A stretch of 64,000 nucleotides of DNA from Ceratopteris richardii. Taxonomy: Eukaryota > Streptophyta > Polypodiopsida > Polypodiales > Pteridaceae. A program made the translations under genes and the position numbers. Location: positions 71,530,540 to 71,594,539 of the forward strand of contig CM035407.1 of assembly GCA_020310875.1 (NCBI GenBank), written 5' to 3'. A model generated the notes under the pieces. That model was given only the letters and a program-made list of their open reading frames with translations, did not search any database and was not told the DNA's origin. Of the stretch, positions 1 through 10,629 are shown in pieces; within the stretch, counting starts at the first letter, position 1, and every line of letters starts with the position of its first letter.

Positions 1-3000
1 AGAAGAAGGTGCAACTAGTCAAGCCAACTTCCTAAGAGGAAGAGGAGGTGGTAAAGGAAGAGGAAGAGGTAGAAGCAATAAAGATGGAGCCAAAGCTTGC
101 TGGATTTGTGGTAAGACAAATCATTTAGCTCTTGATTGTTGGCATAATAATCAGAATATAGCCAGAACTTTAAATCAAGAGGAAGAGGTGGTAGAAACCA
201 AAGAGGTAATTTTAGAGGTAGAGGTAGTAGAGGTTACTTTGGAAGAAATGCAGGTAGAGGTTTCCAAAGTCAATCCTACAATAATACCTACTACAATTAT
301 CCTTCAGATCAGAAGGAGGATTCAACTTTGATTACGAATGCAACTTGTGAAAGACAAAGTGAAGACCAAAGAGTCTTCTACATTGACTCAGGGTGTAGCA
401 ATTACCTGAGTGGTAACATAGCTTTGATGACTGATTTGGAGAATAAGGTAACTAATTATGTAGTTCAAACAAGTGATAACACAAAGCACAATGTGAAATT
501 AATTGGATCAGTGAAGGCCAAGGATGGAAGTACTCTTCTGAGTAAGGTCTTGTATGTTCCTACAATTCCAAAGAATTTGATAAGTGTAGGGCAAATTGTT
601 GAAAAAGGTTATGAAGTAAGGTTCACTAATGATGGAGTTTTTGTGGAAGACCCTAGCAATGGGTATAAACAAATTGTTTCAGGGAAGAAAGAAGGAAGAC
701 TCTTCACATTCAAGATTCAAGGTAATGTTGGTCATGCCTTGTTTACTTATGGAGGACATAAGATCTCTAAGTTAGATCTTTGGCATAAACGACTTGGACA
801 TTTCAATGAAACAGGTATTAAGGATATGGTTAACAATGGTTCAGTGCTTGGATTGCCTAATGTCGCAGGTCAACATATGACATACATATGTGAGGCATGT
901 CAATTAGGTAAGGCTCATAAGCAATCATAGAATAAGCATGGATTTATGTATTCAGAGAAGCTTGAATTGGTACACACAGATGTGTGGGAGCCATCAAAGG
1001 ACTTCTGTATAAATGGTTCAAGATATTATGTGATTGATGTTGATGATGCTACCAGGTGGATCACTATATATGTGATCAAAGATAAATCAGAGGTATTCAA
1101 TGCATTTAAACATTATCATCTGTATGCAAAAAGAATCACAGGTCAAAAGTTGAAGAGACTAAGGTCAAATGGAGGGGGAGAGTATTTCTCTAATGAGTGT
1201 AGCAGAAAGGAGAAATAGAACTCTTATTGAGTTTGCAAGATCAATGATGAAGGAGAAAAATTCTCCCAATTATTTGTGGGCTGAGGCTGTAAATAAAACT
1301 ACATATTTGGTTAATAGGTTATCATGTAAAGCTTTGCAGGGTATCACACCATATGAAGCTTGGTGGGGTAAGAGACCTACCTTAGATCATTGAAAAGTAT
1401 TTGGATGTTTGGTTTATGCATATGTGCCATCTCAATTGAGGCATGAATCGGAACCTAAAGAATCAAAGGATGTTACATTTGATGAGCAAGGTACTTGGTA
1501 TGCAGGTACAATCAATAATCATGCAGGTGATGAAGAAGTTTTGAATCAGAAGAAAGGTAAATCAAAGATTCAGATATTTGATGAAGAAGAGAACAATGAA
1601 GTACAAGTTGAAGTTGAAGAAGTGCCAAGGTTTGATCCAGAATGTGATGAACCAGAAACTTCAAGAAGTGGAGAACTTAGAAGGTCATCAAGACACAAAT
1701 GGCAACCCACAAGGTGTAGTTATGACACTTCTTTTTTGACTACTAAGGATTATGCTTACATGGTGAAAGCAGATGAAGACCCTTCTACATATGAAGAGGC
1801 AAAAGGTAAGGAAAATTGGGAGAAAGCTATGCAGGAAGAGTATGATGCATTGATGGAGAATGGCACATGGGATCTGGTTCCTAAACCAAATAGTCAGAAG
1901 ATCATTGGATGCAAATGGGGCTACAAGAGAAAGAGGTATGCAGATGGAAGTGTGTCCAGGTATAAAGCTAGACTTGTTGTGAAAGGGTATGCTCAAACAT
2001 ATGGTATAGATTATGATGAGACCTATAGTCCTGTGGCAAAGATGACAACCATCAAGACATTCATAGCCATTGCTGCATGTAAAGGTTGGAGATTATGTCA
2101 ATTAGATGTGAAGAATGCTTTTCTTAATGGTTATATTTCAGATGATGTTTTCATGGAGCAACCACAAGGGTTCAAAGTTAAAAGGTATTTAGAATATGTA
2201 TGTAAGCTCAAGAGAGCTTTGTATGGTTTGAAGCACGCCCTAAGGGCATGGATTTATAGACTTGTGACGTTCTTGAAGAAACTTGGTTTCTAAGTATGTA
2301 AAGCAGATAGTAGCTTGCTTGTCAAAAGAAGTGATGATGGGCTCATTTATATGTGCATATATGTTGATGATATAATCCTTACAGGTATAGATGAGAAGGG
2401 AATACAAAGTCTCAAGAAGCAAATGGAGAAAGAGTTCAAGATTAGTGACTTGGGAGTCTTGTCATATTTCTTGGGCATGGAGATCTAATATACTCAACAT
2501 GGAGTATATGTAATTCAAGAAAGGTATTTTAAGAACTTGTTGATCAAGTTTAAAATGGAAGATTGTAGGGTAGAACCTACTCCAATGGAGGTGAATCACA
2601 AATTGAAGAGATATGGAGGAGAAGACTTCAAGGATATGAAGCTATATCAAAGTCTGGTTGGTAGTCTAATCTATGCTACATTAAGTAGGCTTGATTTGTC
2701 ATATGCAGTTGGAGTATTGTCTCAATTCATGCATTGTCCTAGGAAAGAACATAAGGTTGCGGGACAAAGAGTGTTGAGATACATTAGGGGTACACTCAAG
2801 GAAGGTTTTTATTATGGTTTTACATCAGACACAAACATCAAGCTATATAGTGATACAGATTGGGTAGGTAATCCTGATGATAGGAGATCAACATATGAAT
2901 ACTTGTGTTTTGTGGGAGATAAATTAATCTCTTGGTGTTCTAAAAAGCAACATATAGTTGCTTTGTCATCCATAGAAGTAGAGTACAAAGGAATGGTTGA

Positions 3001-3322
3001 AGCTGCAAAGGAGGTCATATGGTTGAAGACTCTCATGAAGAGTTTTGACATCATTCAGAGTACACCCACTATTCATGGAGATAATATGAGTTCATTGTAT
3101 CTAGCTGCTAGTCTTGTTTTTCATGCCAGGACTAAACATATTGAGATTCAATATCACTTCTTAAGAGAGAAGGTGATTGATAAGGAGATTGAAGTCATAC
3201 ATAATTCAACAAAAGATCAGATTGTAGATATGCTAACCAAAAGTTTGGATGGACCAAAGCTACAGAGATTTAAAGACATGGCAGGTATAAAGAAGATAGA
3301 GAAAACCTCAGTTGATGATTGA
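1..3322 (+). pseudogene. Copia-1 gag-pol polyprotein remnant
   Basis: What is seen: a canonical CX2CX4HX4C knuckle (CWICGKTNHLALDC) near 100-140; a protease motif YIDSGCSN near 380; the GAG-pre-integrase signature LWHKRLGHF near 780; integrase core fragments at about 950-1400; a copia RT block with KARLVVKGYAQ and QLDVKNAFLNG near 1970-2130; and an RNase H region with SLVGSLIYATLSRLDLSYAV and a DWVGNPDDRRS block near 2650-2890. The frame ends just before a polypurine tract. Known for the family: this polyprotein is cleaved by its own protease to make capsid, IN and RT/RH. This copy is broken (about five interruptions) and is not expected to be functional. Identification is secure from domain order. 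Confidence 0.88.
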
Positions 3323-3427
3323 CGGGGAGCTGTTGATGCAAGTCAACGATCAATTGATGTCTTGGACAAAGGGTTGAAGTCAAAAGATGAAGAAAAGGCT
3401 AACAAATGAAGCTTGAAGATAGTGCAT
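3321..3427 (+). repeat. Copia-1 polypurine tract and start of 3' LTR
   Basis: GACGGGGAGC at 3321-3330 is a short purine-rich tract directly after the pol frame. It is followed at 3331 by TGTTGATGC, a typical TG start of an LTR. The LTR runs 97 bp before being interrupted by the insertion at 3428. Confidence 0.65.
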
Positions 3428-4289
3428 TGTTAAACGATAATACTTTCTATCCAACTTTCGGAAGAGTATTATCGGGTCCTCGGGTTCTTGGGAGTGATAG
3501 GGGTCTATTAGACAGAGGCCCTGTACAATTTTCCCAACTTTTCACACACTCATAAATACGCCAACACGTCTTAGCACAGTGGTTGATCTTGACTACAGAC
3601 AACTATAATCGAAATTACGCCAAACTTATCGTATACCGACTCAAGTCACAAGTTCCTAACACAATTGACAAACTTACCAATGCTTCTGTTCACGTACAGA
3701 TCTTTACCGATACAAGTTCTTCCTAAGATAGGAATTCTCAGTGAACGCAAACTATTGTATCGAATCTGGTCACTTAACCGAAAAGATACTAAATGCAAAT
3801 GATTAACTTCGACCTTACACAGTCTCTCGCAGGATGACAAACTCACTATTTCATGACGGAAAAGATCCAGAACCATATATAACTAATCACCAAACAGACT
3901 CACAACACAAGACTACCGAATGGAAATCGGCACGACAAGGAGAATAGCAGAATAGTTATATGCGAATAGAATAGAACAGAACTCAATGTACTCATCAATA
4001 CCTCATACATAGTCTCAAATATGATGCTCGCAATTTCCCAAATTGGATCAATATAACAGACAGACAGAACACAATACTATACTTGCAAATTCCAAAACCC
4101 CTCGGTTCAAGACGTGATCAACCCACTCGCTACCATGCCCAACAGAACAGAGGCTCTTTTCGAAAACTACCGATCTTTACCGCTTTCCTTTGTGCGCTTC
4201 AAATAGAAGTCTGCTACAATGTTTTCGCGAATCCACTTTTTACGGCACCTGTCCGGGTTCATCCGTCCTGGTTCGGCGGTCCTCTAACA
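3428..4289. repeat. Probable solo LTR inserted in Copia-1 3' LTR
   Basis: An 862-bp unit begins TGTTA and ends TAACA, a 5-bp terminal inverted repeat of TG...CA type. It is flanked on both sides by GCAT (3424-3427 and 4290-4293), consistent with a short target-site duplication. No coding potential is recognisable. Just inside the left end CGATAATACT and AGTATTATCG form a perfect 10-bp inverted repeat. A TATA-like CATAAATA lies near 3551. A solo LTR left by LTR-LTR recombination fits best. A small non-autonomous element is possible. The 4-bp duplication is weak evidence on its own; together with the termini it is convincing. Confidence 0.6.
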
Positions 4290-5500
4290 GCATATTCAGG
4301 AAATGAAGACTTGTATACATATCTACATTAAACTTGTAGTTAGCTCACTTATACTTTTATTATGGTCATGAGCTTGTACATATATGCCTATATATACCTA
4401 TACAAAGTTGGGGCAACTATGAGAGAGCATGAAATGAGAAGAATTAGAAGTTGTAAGAGTCATTAGACACTTCAGAAGTGAGGAAGATCTCTCTCATCAT
4501 TTAGATGTAAAGTTTTCTGAATAGAAGAAGAAAAAGTTGCACCATACTTTTTTTGATTTCTCCTTCTATGTTTAATCTTTTGTGTTATGCTTTTGTACAA
4601 GTCTAATTCTATAGTTGATTGACCTCTGTACAAGTTTTTAGATCCTAATTGTGATGAGGCTAAGAGAATTGAGAGTAGGAACATTTACTTGTGTAAATGT
4701 GAAGAAGTGAAGTTTGCAATAGGTGCAAATTTGATGCTAATGTTTTGGTCAGTCCTCCTTCCATAGTGTAATTTTTTAAGCAAGCAAGCACTCATTCTTT
4801 AAGTTGGAAGGTAAAATACCTATGGCTAAAAGCATTTGAATAAATGGGTTGTAGTTTGAGAGAACTATGCATTAAAAGTTATAGGTGTCAAAGTCGACTG
4901 TAGAAAAGTACAGGTTTAGACATAGGTGCATTGTTTGGATCATTTCTCAAGATCTACTAAATGTTTTGAGATGTTTTAACTTGGAGAAGGTGTGCAATAC
5001 CTAGGCAACACCTTGTACAAAGTTTCGTCAAAAGCTTTACACATTTGATTAGGCAGGTAATGAGTTAAGTGCAACACACTTTTCTTAGTAGTGACTCTCT
5101 TCACAGTAAGTGCAAATTTTGGTCGTTTCACATTGATCTTCCGAAATTGATCAAGGTGTTTAGTTATTCTTGATATAGAAGTGTTCTAACATCAAGGATA
5201 GCTTGTTCTTTTGGAGATTAACACTCTCCATCAAATTATTTATCCAACTATCTACCTATCTATCTATATACTTATCCCACTATCTATTTAGCTAACTAGT
5301 TACCCAACTATCTACCTATCTAGCTAAATATTTATGCAACTATCTACCTAGCTATAGGTTACCCAACTATCTAGCTAGCTAAATAATTATCCATCTATAC
5401 TCCATCCATCAACTATCTGGATGTTTTTTTACTCCTTAGCCCTCTAAAAAAACACTAATCTGGTTGGTTTCATTGTACTAAGCAGTTGCTCATACCTCAA
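4290..5500. other. Rest of Copia-1 3' LTR, then non-coding DNA
   Basis: Directly after the solo LTR the sequence resumes with LTR-like character: AT-rich, with TATA-like TATATATACC near 4390 and stretches of T. The 3' limit of the LTR cannot be fixed because the 5' LTR is outside the window; it is probably before about 4800. The remainder shows no gene. Short ORFs here have no recognisable similarity. Confidence 0.45.
5225..5410. repeat. Degenerate CTAT/CTAC tandem repeat
   Basis: The stretch is built of TATC/TACC/TAGC tetranucleotide variants. Phrases such as CCAACTATCTACCTATCTAG recur at intervals of roughly 55 bp, so a higher-order unit has formed on a decayed tetranucleotide repeat. Confidence 0.65.
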
Positions 5501-5509
5501 TTGTAACAA

Positions 5510-5802
5510 TTGCTAACAATGGTGATGCTGCATACAATATGGATCTTTGGACAAGGGAGAATGTTGAACATACACCATTTGCTAAAGGTAAGATTTATGT
5601 CCAATATTCAATGTCAAAATCAAGAAACAATGTTCCGTCTTTCTACCAAACCCAGTTTACAATGGATGTCAATGTTGATGCATGTACAGTTGACCACATG
5701 CATGATGTGAAATCCACACACATTGACTTTAATAGAGCTCTAGATCAAACAATTGAGGATTGTGAAATCTACATGCATTGACTTTGATAGAGCTCTAGAT
5801 TG
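5510..5802 (+). other. Unassigned short ORFs with a local duplication
   Basis: Two overlapping frames of 66 and 80 codons occupy this stretch. The 80-codon frame has no motif I recognise. Its end carries a local duplication: a stretch of about 40 bp around 5704-5745 containing ATTGACTTTAATAGAGCTCTAG recurs in slightly changed form at about 5761-5800. This is probably a gene or repeat remnant; real coding is doubtful. Confidence 0.25.
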
Positions 5803-5969
5803 CATTTAGAATCAATGTCACGTTGTAATAGAAGTTCAACACAAAGATGCCCAAGAAGATCAAAAAGTGAATAAAGTATCAATTTTACCTCAAACTGATC
5901 CTATACTAGTGTTTACACCATGAGGGAATCCAAAGCCTAGATGGACACCACGAAATTCAAAAATGAAAG

Positions 5970-6420
5970 AGGTCAGATTAGTGATTATGTCAGCTATTAG
6001 TTATTGAGGTAGCTATTAGTTGTATTTTGTTAGCTACTTCGCTGTAACTTAGCTACTTGATAGTTAACTACTTACCAATTAGCTACATGTTAGCTACTTC
6101 TTGTTAGCTATTAATTGTAACTTATTCATTAGCTACATGTTAGCTACTTCCCGTTAGCTATTTTTGTTTTCCTATTAGTTGCTTGTTATCTATTTTTTTA
6201 TCAGTATCGGTGATTCTTGTTAGTTCTTAATGATTTTTTGTTAGCTATTAGTAATTCCTATTGGCTATTTGCAATTAGTAATTCTTGTTAGATATTACTT
6301 ACAACTTGTAAGCTACTTGATAGTTCGCTACCTATCGATTAGTTACATGTTGACTACTTCCTATTGGCTGCTAGTTGTAAATTATAGATTTCTAGTTAGT
6401 TGTTAGTTGTAACTTGGTCC
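5970..6420. repeat. Degenerate TTAGCTA-rich tandem repeat
   Basis: TTAGCTA, GTTAGCTACTTC and CTATTAGTTGTAA recur many times with irregular spacing. No coding frame spans the stretch. It looks like a decayed minisatellite of about 10-35 bp units. Confidence 0.6.
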
Positions 6421-6574
6421 ATTCACTTGTTCACATAGAACTTCTAAACATTAGCTATTATTCATCACATCTTATCTATTATTCATCACATAAAAGTATT
6501 TTCATATAGTTTTCTATGTATTTATTCAATTTCTTCTTACATAATTTTATAAAGATTTTACAAATTATATATAA

Positions 6575-6578
<4 letters not shown>

Positions 6579-6664
<86 letters not shown>
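6579..6664. repeat. Compound (AC)n(AT)n(GT)n microsatellite
   Basis: About 14 AC units are followed by about 16 AT units and about 12 GT units, without interruption. Because AC and GT are complementary, the whole tract is self-complementary around its AT centre and could extrude as a hairpin or cruciform. Confidence 0.9.
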
Positions 6665-6722
6665 TAAAGTTATATAAAAACATTGTACAATTATTTTTTA
6701 TATTTATGCAAGAAGAAATTGA

Positions 6723-6785
6723 ATACTAATTAGGGCTTCATACTAATTAGGGCTTCATATTCATTGAATACTAATTAGGGCTTCA
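6723..6785. repeat. 18-bp triplication at LINE 5' junction
   Basis: The 18-mer ATACTAATTAGGGCTTCA occurs three times (6723-6740, 6740-6757, 6768-6785). The last copy ends exactly where LINE coding similarity begins. I did not find a matching copy at the LINE 3' end, so it is not shown to be a target-site duplication. Confidence 0.7.
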
Positions 6786-9700
6786 AATGGCTTTTCTTGG
6801 TCAAATCTCCAAGCAGGCGAGGACCTGAGGAAAGCTAGACTTGATAGATGCTACATTTCTCAGAGTTTTACTCATCAGTGGGGCCACCCTTCCCTCTCGC
6901 AATGCACCGACCTCACCATCTCTGATCACTACCCGATCGTTATCACTTTCCAACCTTCCACCAAGATCCGTAAGGCTCCTTGGTTCCACGCCAGTGCGTC
7001 CTCCTTCTCTCTCCCCTCCGCCCATCAAGAAATTGCTGATGTGTGGAAGGAGGCGTTCGCCTCCGGCTTGTCCCCAGCCAAGTGTTGGAGAAGGGCGGTA
7101 GATAAGTCACGACATATCATGATTAGATCCAGGAAGATGCTCGAGACTATTCGTCGTAGAGAAGCTCTATATCATAGACTCTAGAGGTTCGAGGAGGAAG
7201 TGAACAAAGGAAAATCTCAATCCCAGAAAGGTCTTCAAAAAATCAGAGTGCTGCTGAGATATGAGGAAGAAATACAAAGGAAAAATTTGCAAATTTTCTT
7301 CAAGGAGTGGTGGGCTGGCAAAGCAGACAAACCCACCAAGGAGATGTGCCGTATCCTTAAAAGGAAACATAACAGAGAATCGATCCCTTTATTGCTTGAC
7401 TCATATGGAAATGTTTGCAATACGGAAGAAGATAATTTTGGGATCATTGAAGGACACTTCACGAGACTCCTGGGGACCTCAAACCCCCTCTCCCACCATA
7501 GAAGGGACTGTATGGCAGCCATATCTAGGATTTTGCCCCGCAAGATACCTCTCAACCTTCGTTCTCTGCTTGATGCCTCTATCTCAGAAGCAGAAATCAT
7601 TGAGGTCATTGATGCCCTCCCTTCTGGTAAAAGCCCGGGACCCGACGGGCTCACTAATGAGTTCTTTAAATCCTTCAAGTTGGTGGTTGCCACCCCTCTT
7701 TGTCTCGTTTGGCAAGAGGCGCTCAAGTTTGGTGTGCTTCCATCTTGTCTCAACAATGGCATTATCAAGTTAATTCACAATAAAGGGGAAAAGAACAGAA
7801 TAGAGAACGGGCGTCTTATTACGATGCTCCAAACAGGATACAAGATCATTGCCAAAGTCATTGCCAACAGAATCTCTAGCCATTTGAGAGCGTGGTTAAG
7901 CGAGGACCAAAAAGGTTTCATCAAAGGCAGATCAATTTTGGAAACCATTATAGATATCTGGGAAGGTCTTGACTTTGCAAATGAGTCTAAACAAGATGTG
8001 GTCTTCCTCAAGATCGACTTTGATAAAGCCTATGATAGGCTTGAATGGGACTATATTCTGTAGTCGCTTCAAGATCTTGGATGTAGTCAGAAATTCACCA
8101 AGATGATCGCGACCCTTCTCGGAAACTCATCGACCCAAATTAACATTAATGGAAAACTTTCAAAGGTGATCAAACTTAGAAGATCTATCAGACAAGGGTG
8201 CCCATTGGCTCCCCTTCTCTTTGCCATTGCCACGGAAGGGCTTAGCAGGCTGGTGGAGCATCACATGAACCTGGTAATATCAAAGGCCTCAGTTTGCCTC
8301 TTGACCACGGCCAGGTCACCATAAGACTTTTTGCGGATGATATGAACGCGTTCATTCACAATGATAGTACCAGCCTGGAGACGTTCTGGAGGTGTCTGGA
8401 TACCTTTTGTGTTGCCTCTGGATCCACAATCAACCACTCTAAGACTGCCTTCAGAGCTATTGTTGGGTGAGAGCCCGACCTTCTCATTGATCATGGCTGT
8501 CAAATCATTCCGCAGGGTCAAATTTTTCGGCTTCTTGGGATTCCCTTGGGGTTTGGTGTCTCTATGGAACAACGATGGAACTGGGTGCTGGCCAAACTCG
8601 AAAACAAGCTTAACTATTGGAGAGGTATGCAAATCAATCTAGCTGGTCGTGCTATGGTTATCAACACGTTCCTCTTATCTTCTACCATTTATTTCCTTTC
8701 TTGTTGGAGACCGAAAGAGCAAGATCTGTCCAAACTGGAAAGTATTTGTAGAAACTTCCTTTGGACGGGAGACCACAATAGGAGGGGGGTGCCTAAAATC
8801 AAGTGGTCCATCTGCACTAGCGATAGAGATAGTGGGGGCCTTGGTATCCTCGACATCGGGTGCATGGCTAACAAACTTGCAGCCAAATGGATGATTAAGG
8901 CTTGGTGCAACGGGGAGGCCTCGTGGGCCAAGTTGATCTTCAGACACAAGAATGAGTTGGCTCTCATGGGTTTCCCAAAGTGGAAGAATCTCGACATCTT
9001 GACCTTGCTATTTTCCCCGATCCCCGTCTTCCCAAAAGGCTCTAATCTTGTGTGCTCCCTATGGAAGAGTTGGAATAAAGTCAAAAGCTACACAAGAATA
9101 AGTGAAGACTGGAGGTGGGCAGCCGATATCAGACAAAACGACTCTATCTGGTTTCCGATCCATGGCATCCGGAGTGTGGAATCTTGGAACACTCAAAATG
9201 CCAAGAAGTTATGGAACAAAGGCTTCAAAAATTGGAACATCTCTGGAAACAAGACACCAACCGATGGATCAACTTTGAGGATATTGACCCTAGCGTCAAC
9301 ATTTCGTACGAAGAATGGAACACTTTGCAAAGCAGATGTCTCGCCTGGGACCGCCACAAAGTTCGGCTTCTCATGGGACATGACACGCCGAGCTCACTTG
9401 GTCTCAAATGGCACAATGGGAATAGCCTATCAAAAATCCCGAACATCAAAGACACGATTGACTACCAGGTTAACCTCAACAAGAAGTGGTGCCTGTCATG
9501 GACGCGGCTTCGGTGGGACATGAAGTTCATGGCTATCTGGCACCCCCTCATAGAAATCAAAAAGTCCTCTTATGGCAAATTCTTCATCATGGAATCTGGA
9601 CCAACCTTAAGGCTAGCAAATTTTGTGGGATTCCTCCTTGGTGCAAACGTTGCTACCGGTCTATCGAAGATGTTTCACACATCTTCTTTACCTGCCCCAA

Positions 9701-10061
9701 CTCCAACAAACTTTGGCAAACAGTTGGAAAGAAAACTAGTCTTCAGAAACGTCTCAGTTGGAAGCAAGCCTTGTTGGGAGAAGCGATCGGCTGCTCCGCG
9801 ACTCTCTGGAATGCCATAAGAGGGGAGGTCCTATGGAAAATCTGGCGGGAAAGATGTGCCGTCAACTTTGGCGACTCCCCCAAAGAGTGGTCAATTGAGA
9901 AATCATTGTTCCTCCTTGGCAAAAGGATCGCTAACTGTAAGAAATCCCCCCCCTTCAGGCATCATCAAGTACTCCTTCTGATCAATAACAAGCTTAAACC
10001 CAAGTGGGCCCCACATGAGGGTGATGAGAAGGTGATCAACCTTCTTTGTAATGCTATCTAA
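6786..10061 (+). pseudogene. LINE ORF2 remnant: endonuclease end, RT, zf-RVT
   Basis: Seen: an APE-endonuclease C-terminal motif with ISDHYPIV near 6915-6940 (the SDH histidine is present); SGKSPGPDGLTNEFFK near 7625; a YKIIAKVIANRIS block near 7835; RT motif FDKAYDRLEW near 8020; RQGCPLAPLLF near 8188; catalytic FADD at about 8330-8341; and a zf-RVT region with CKRC and HIFFTC near 9640-9700. Frame use changes: frame 3 from 6786 to about 8270, frame 2 to about 9240, frame 1 to about 9480, then frame 3 to 10061, implying three frameshifts. In-frame stops are seen near 7182, 8061 and 8468. Known for the family: ORF2p nicks DNA and primes reverse transcription at the nick. It is broken here but the RT catalytic residues survive. 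Confidence 0.85.
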
Positions 10062-10197
10062 GCTCTGTAAAAGCTTCCCCTGCTTTGTGGGATTTGGGGG
10101 GTCCCGTGGGCACTAGTCCCCTTCTCTTGTACTTTTCTTTATTTAATTCAAGTCCGGGAGAGTAGGCCATTGCCAAACTTCCTTTATTTAAAAAAAC
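6786..10197 (+). mobile_element. L1-type plant LINE, 5'-truncated
   Basis: A non-LTR retrotransposon copy containing the end of the endonuclease domain, the complete RT region, a post-RT region and a zf-RVT domain. A 3' UTR of about 130 bp ends in TTTATTTAAAAAAA near 10197. ORF1 and most of the endonuclease are missing, as expected from incomplete reverse transcription. Target-site duplications were sought at both ends and not recognised. The coding region carries several stops and frame changes, so the copy is old and dead. Confidence 0.88.
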
Positions 10198-10361
10198 TTA
10201 AGAAAGTAAAACTTTTTAAGATTTTAATTCTTGTAGATCTATGAATGAATTACAATAAATTAATGTATTGATAAATTTCTACTATAGTTTCAAGAAAAAC
10301 TGTGCTAGTATACTAATAAAAAAGGACTATATTTACCTACGAATCATAAAAAGAAAATTAT
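10198..10361. other. AT-rich spacer
   Basis: AT-rich sequence between the LINE tail and the next fossil. I see no motif or reading frame of interest. Confidence 0.5.
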
Positions 10362-10562
10362 GTGAATTATAAACATGCTCTTATTCATCAAACCATTTTA
10401 CAACCACCTAATTTCCAAGAACCATTGTTTGTAGTTATAATTGACGTTAATGGTCTGGGCATAGGTGTATTATTAATTGAAAAAATTCATTGTATTGCAT
10501 CTAATAGTAGAAAAATAAAAGCTTTAATTAAATTGATCAATAAAATAATCAAAATTTACTAA
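10362..10562 (+). pseudogene. Ancient Ty3/gypsy RNase H fragment
   Basis: A 66-codon frame matches the start of a gypsy RNase H domain: PPNFQEPLFVVIIDVNGLG aligns to the usual P-x-F-x-x-P-F-V-V-x-x-D-A-S-G-x-G pattern, followed by IGVLLI and an I-A-x-x-S-R-K block. Base composition is much more AT-rich than the giant gypsy elements downstream, so it is an old, unrelated scrap. No neighbouring RT or integrase is recognisable. Confidence 0.55.
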
Positions 10563-10629
10563 ACAAATCTTTTGTTAAAGTGGAGTTTTTTATTAAAGAG
10601 TTCCCCCTTTTGTTCAAAATTCCAAGATG

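Larger units (their letters stand above)
1..3427 (+). mobile_element. Ty1/copia element, rear portion (Copia-1)
   Basis: The window opens inside gag of a copia-type LTR retrotransposon. Order on the + strand is gag zinc knuckle, protease, GAG-pre-integrase, integrase, reverse transcriptase, RNase H, polypurine tract and the start of the 3' LTR. RT following integrase is diagnostic of Ty1/copia. The 5' LTR and front of gag lie outside the window. The copy is a fossil with about five breaks in its reading frame. The 3' LTR begins near 3331 and is split by another insertion from 3428. Confidence 0.9.

Noticed and set aside
5225-5410. Telomere- or centromere-type satellite
   Set aside because: Units are irregular CTAT-type tetranucleotides over less than 200 bp, with no telomeric TTTAGGG pattern.
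6801-7028. Minus-strand frame at the LINE start
   Set aside because: Shadow of the LINE endonuclease region, which is coding on the + strand.
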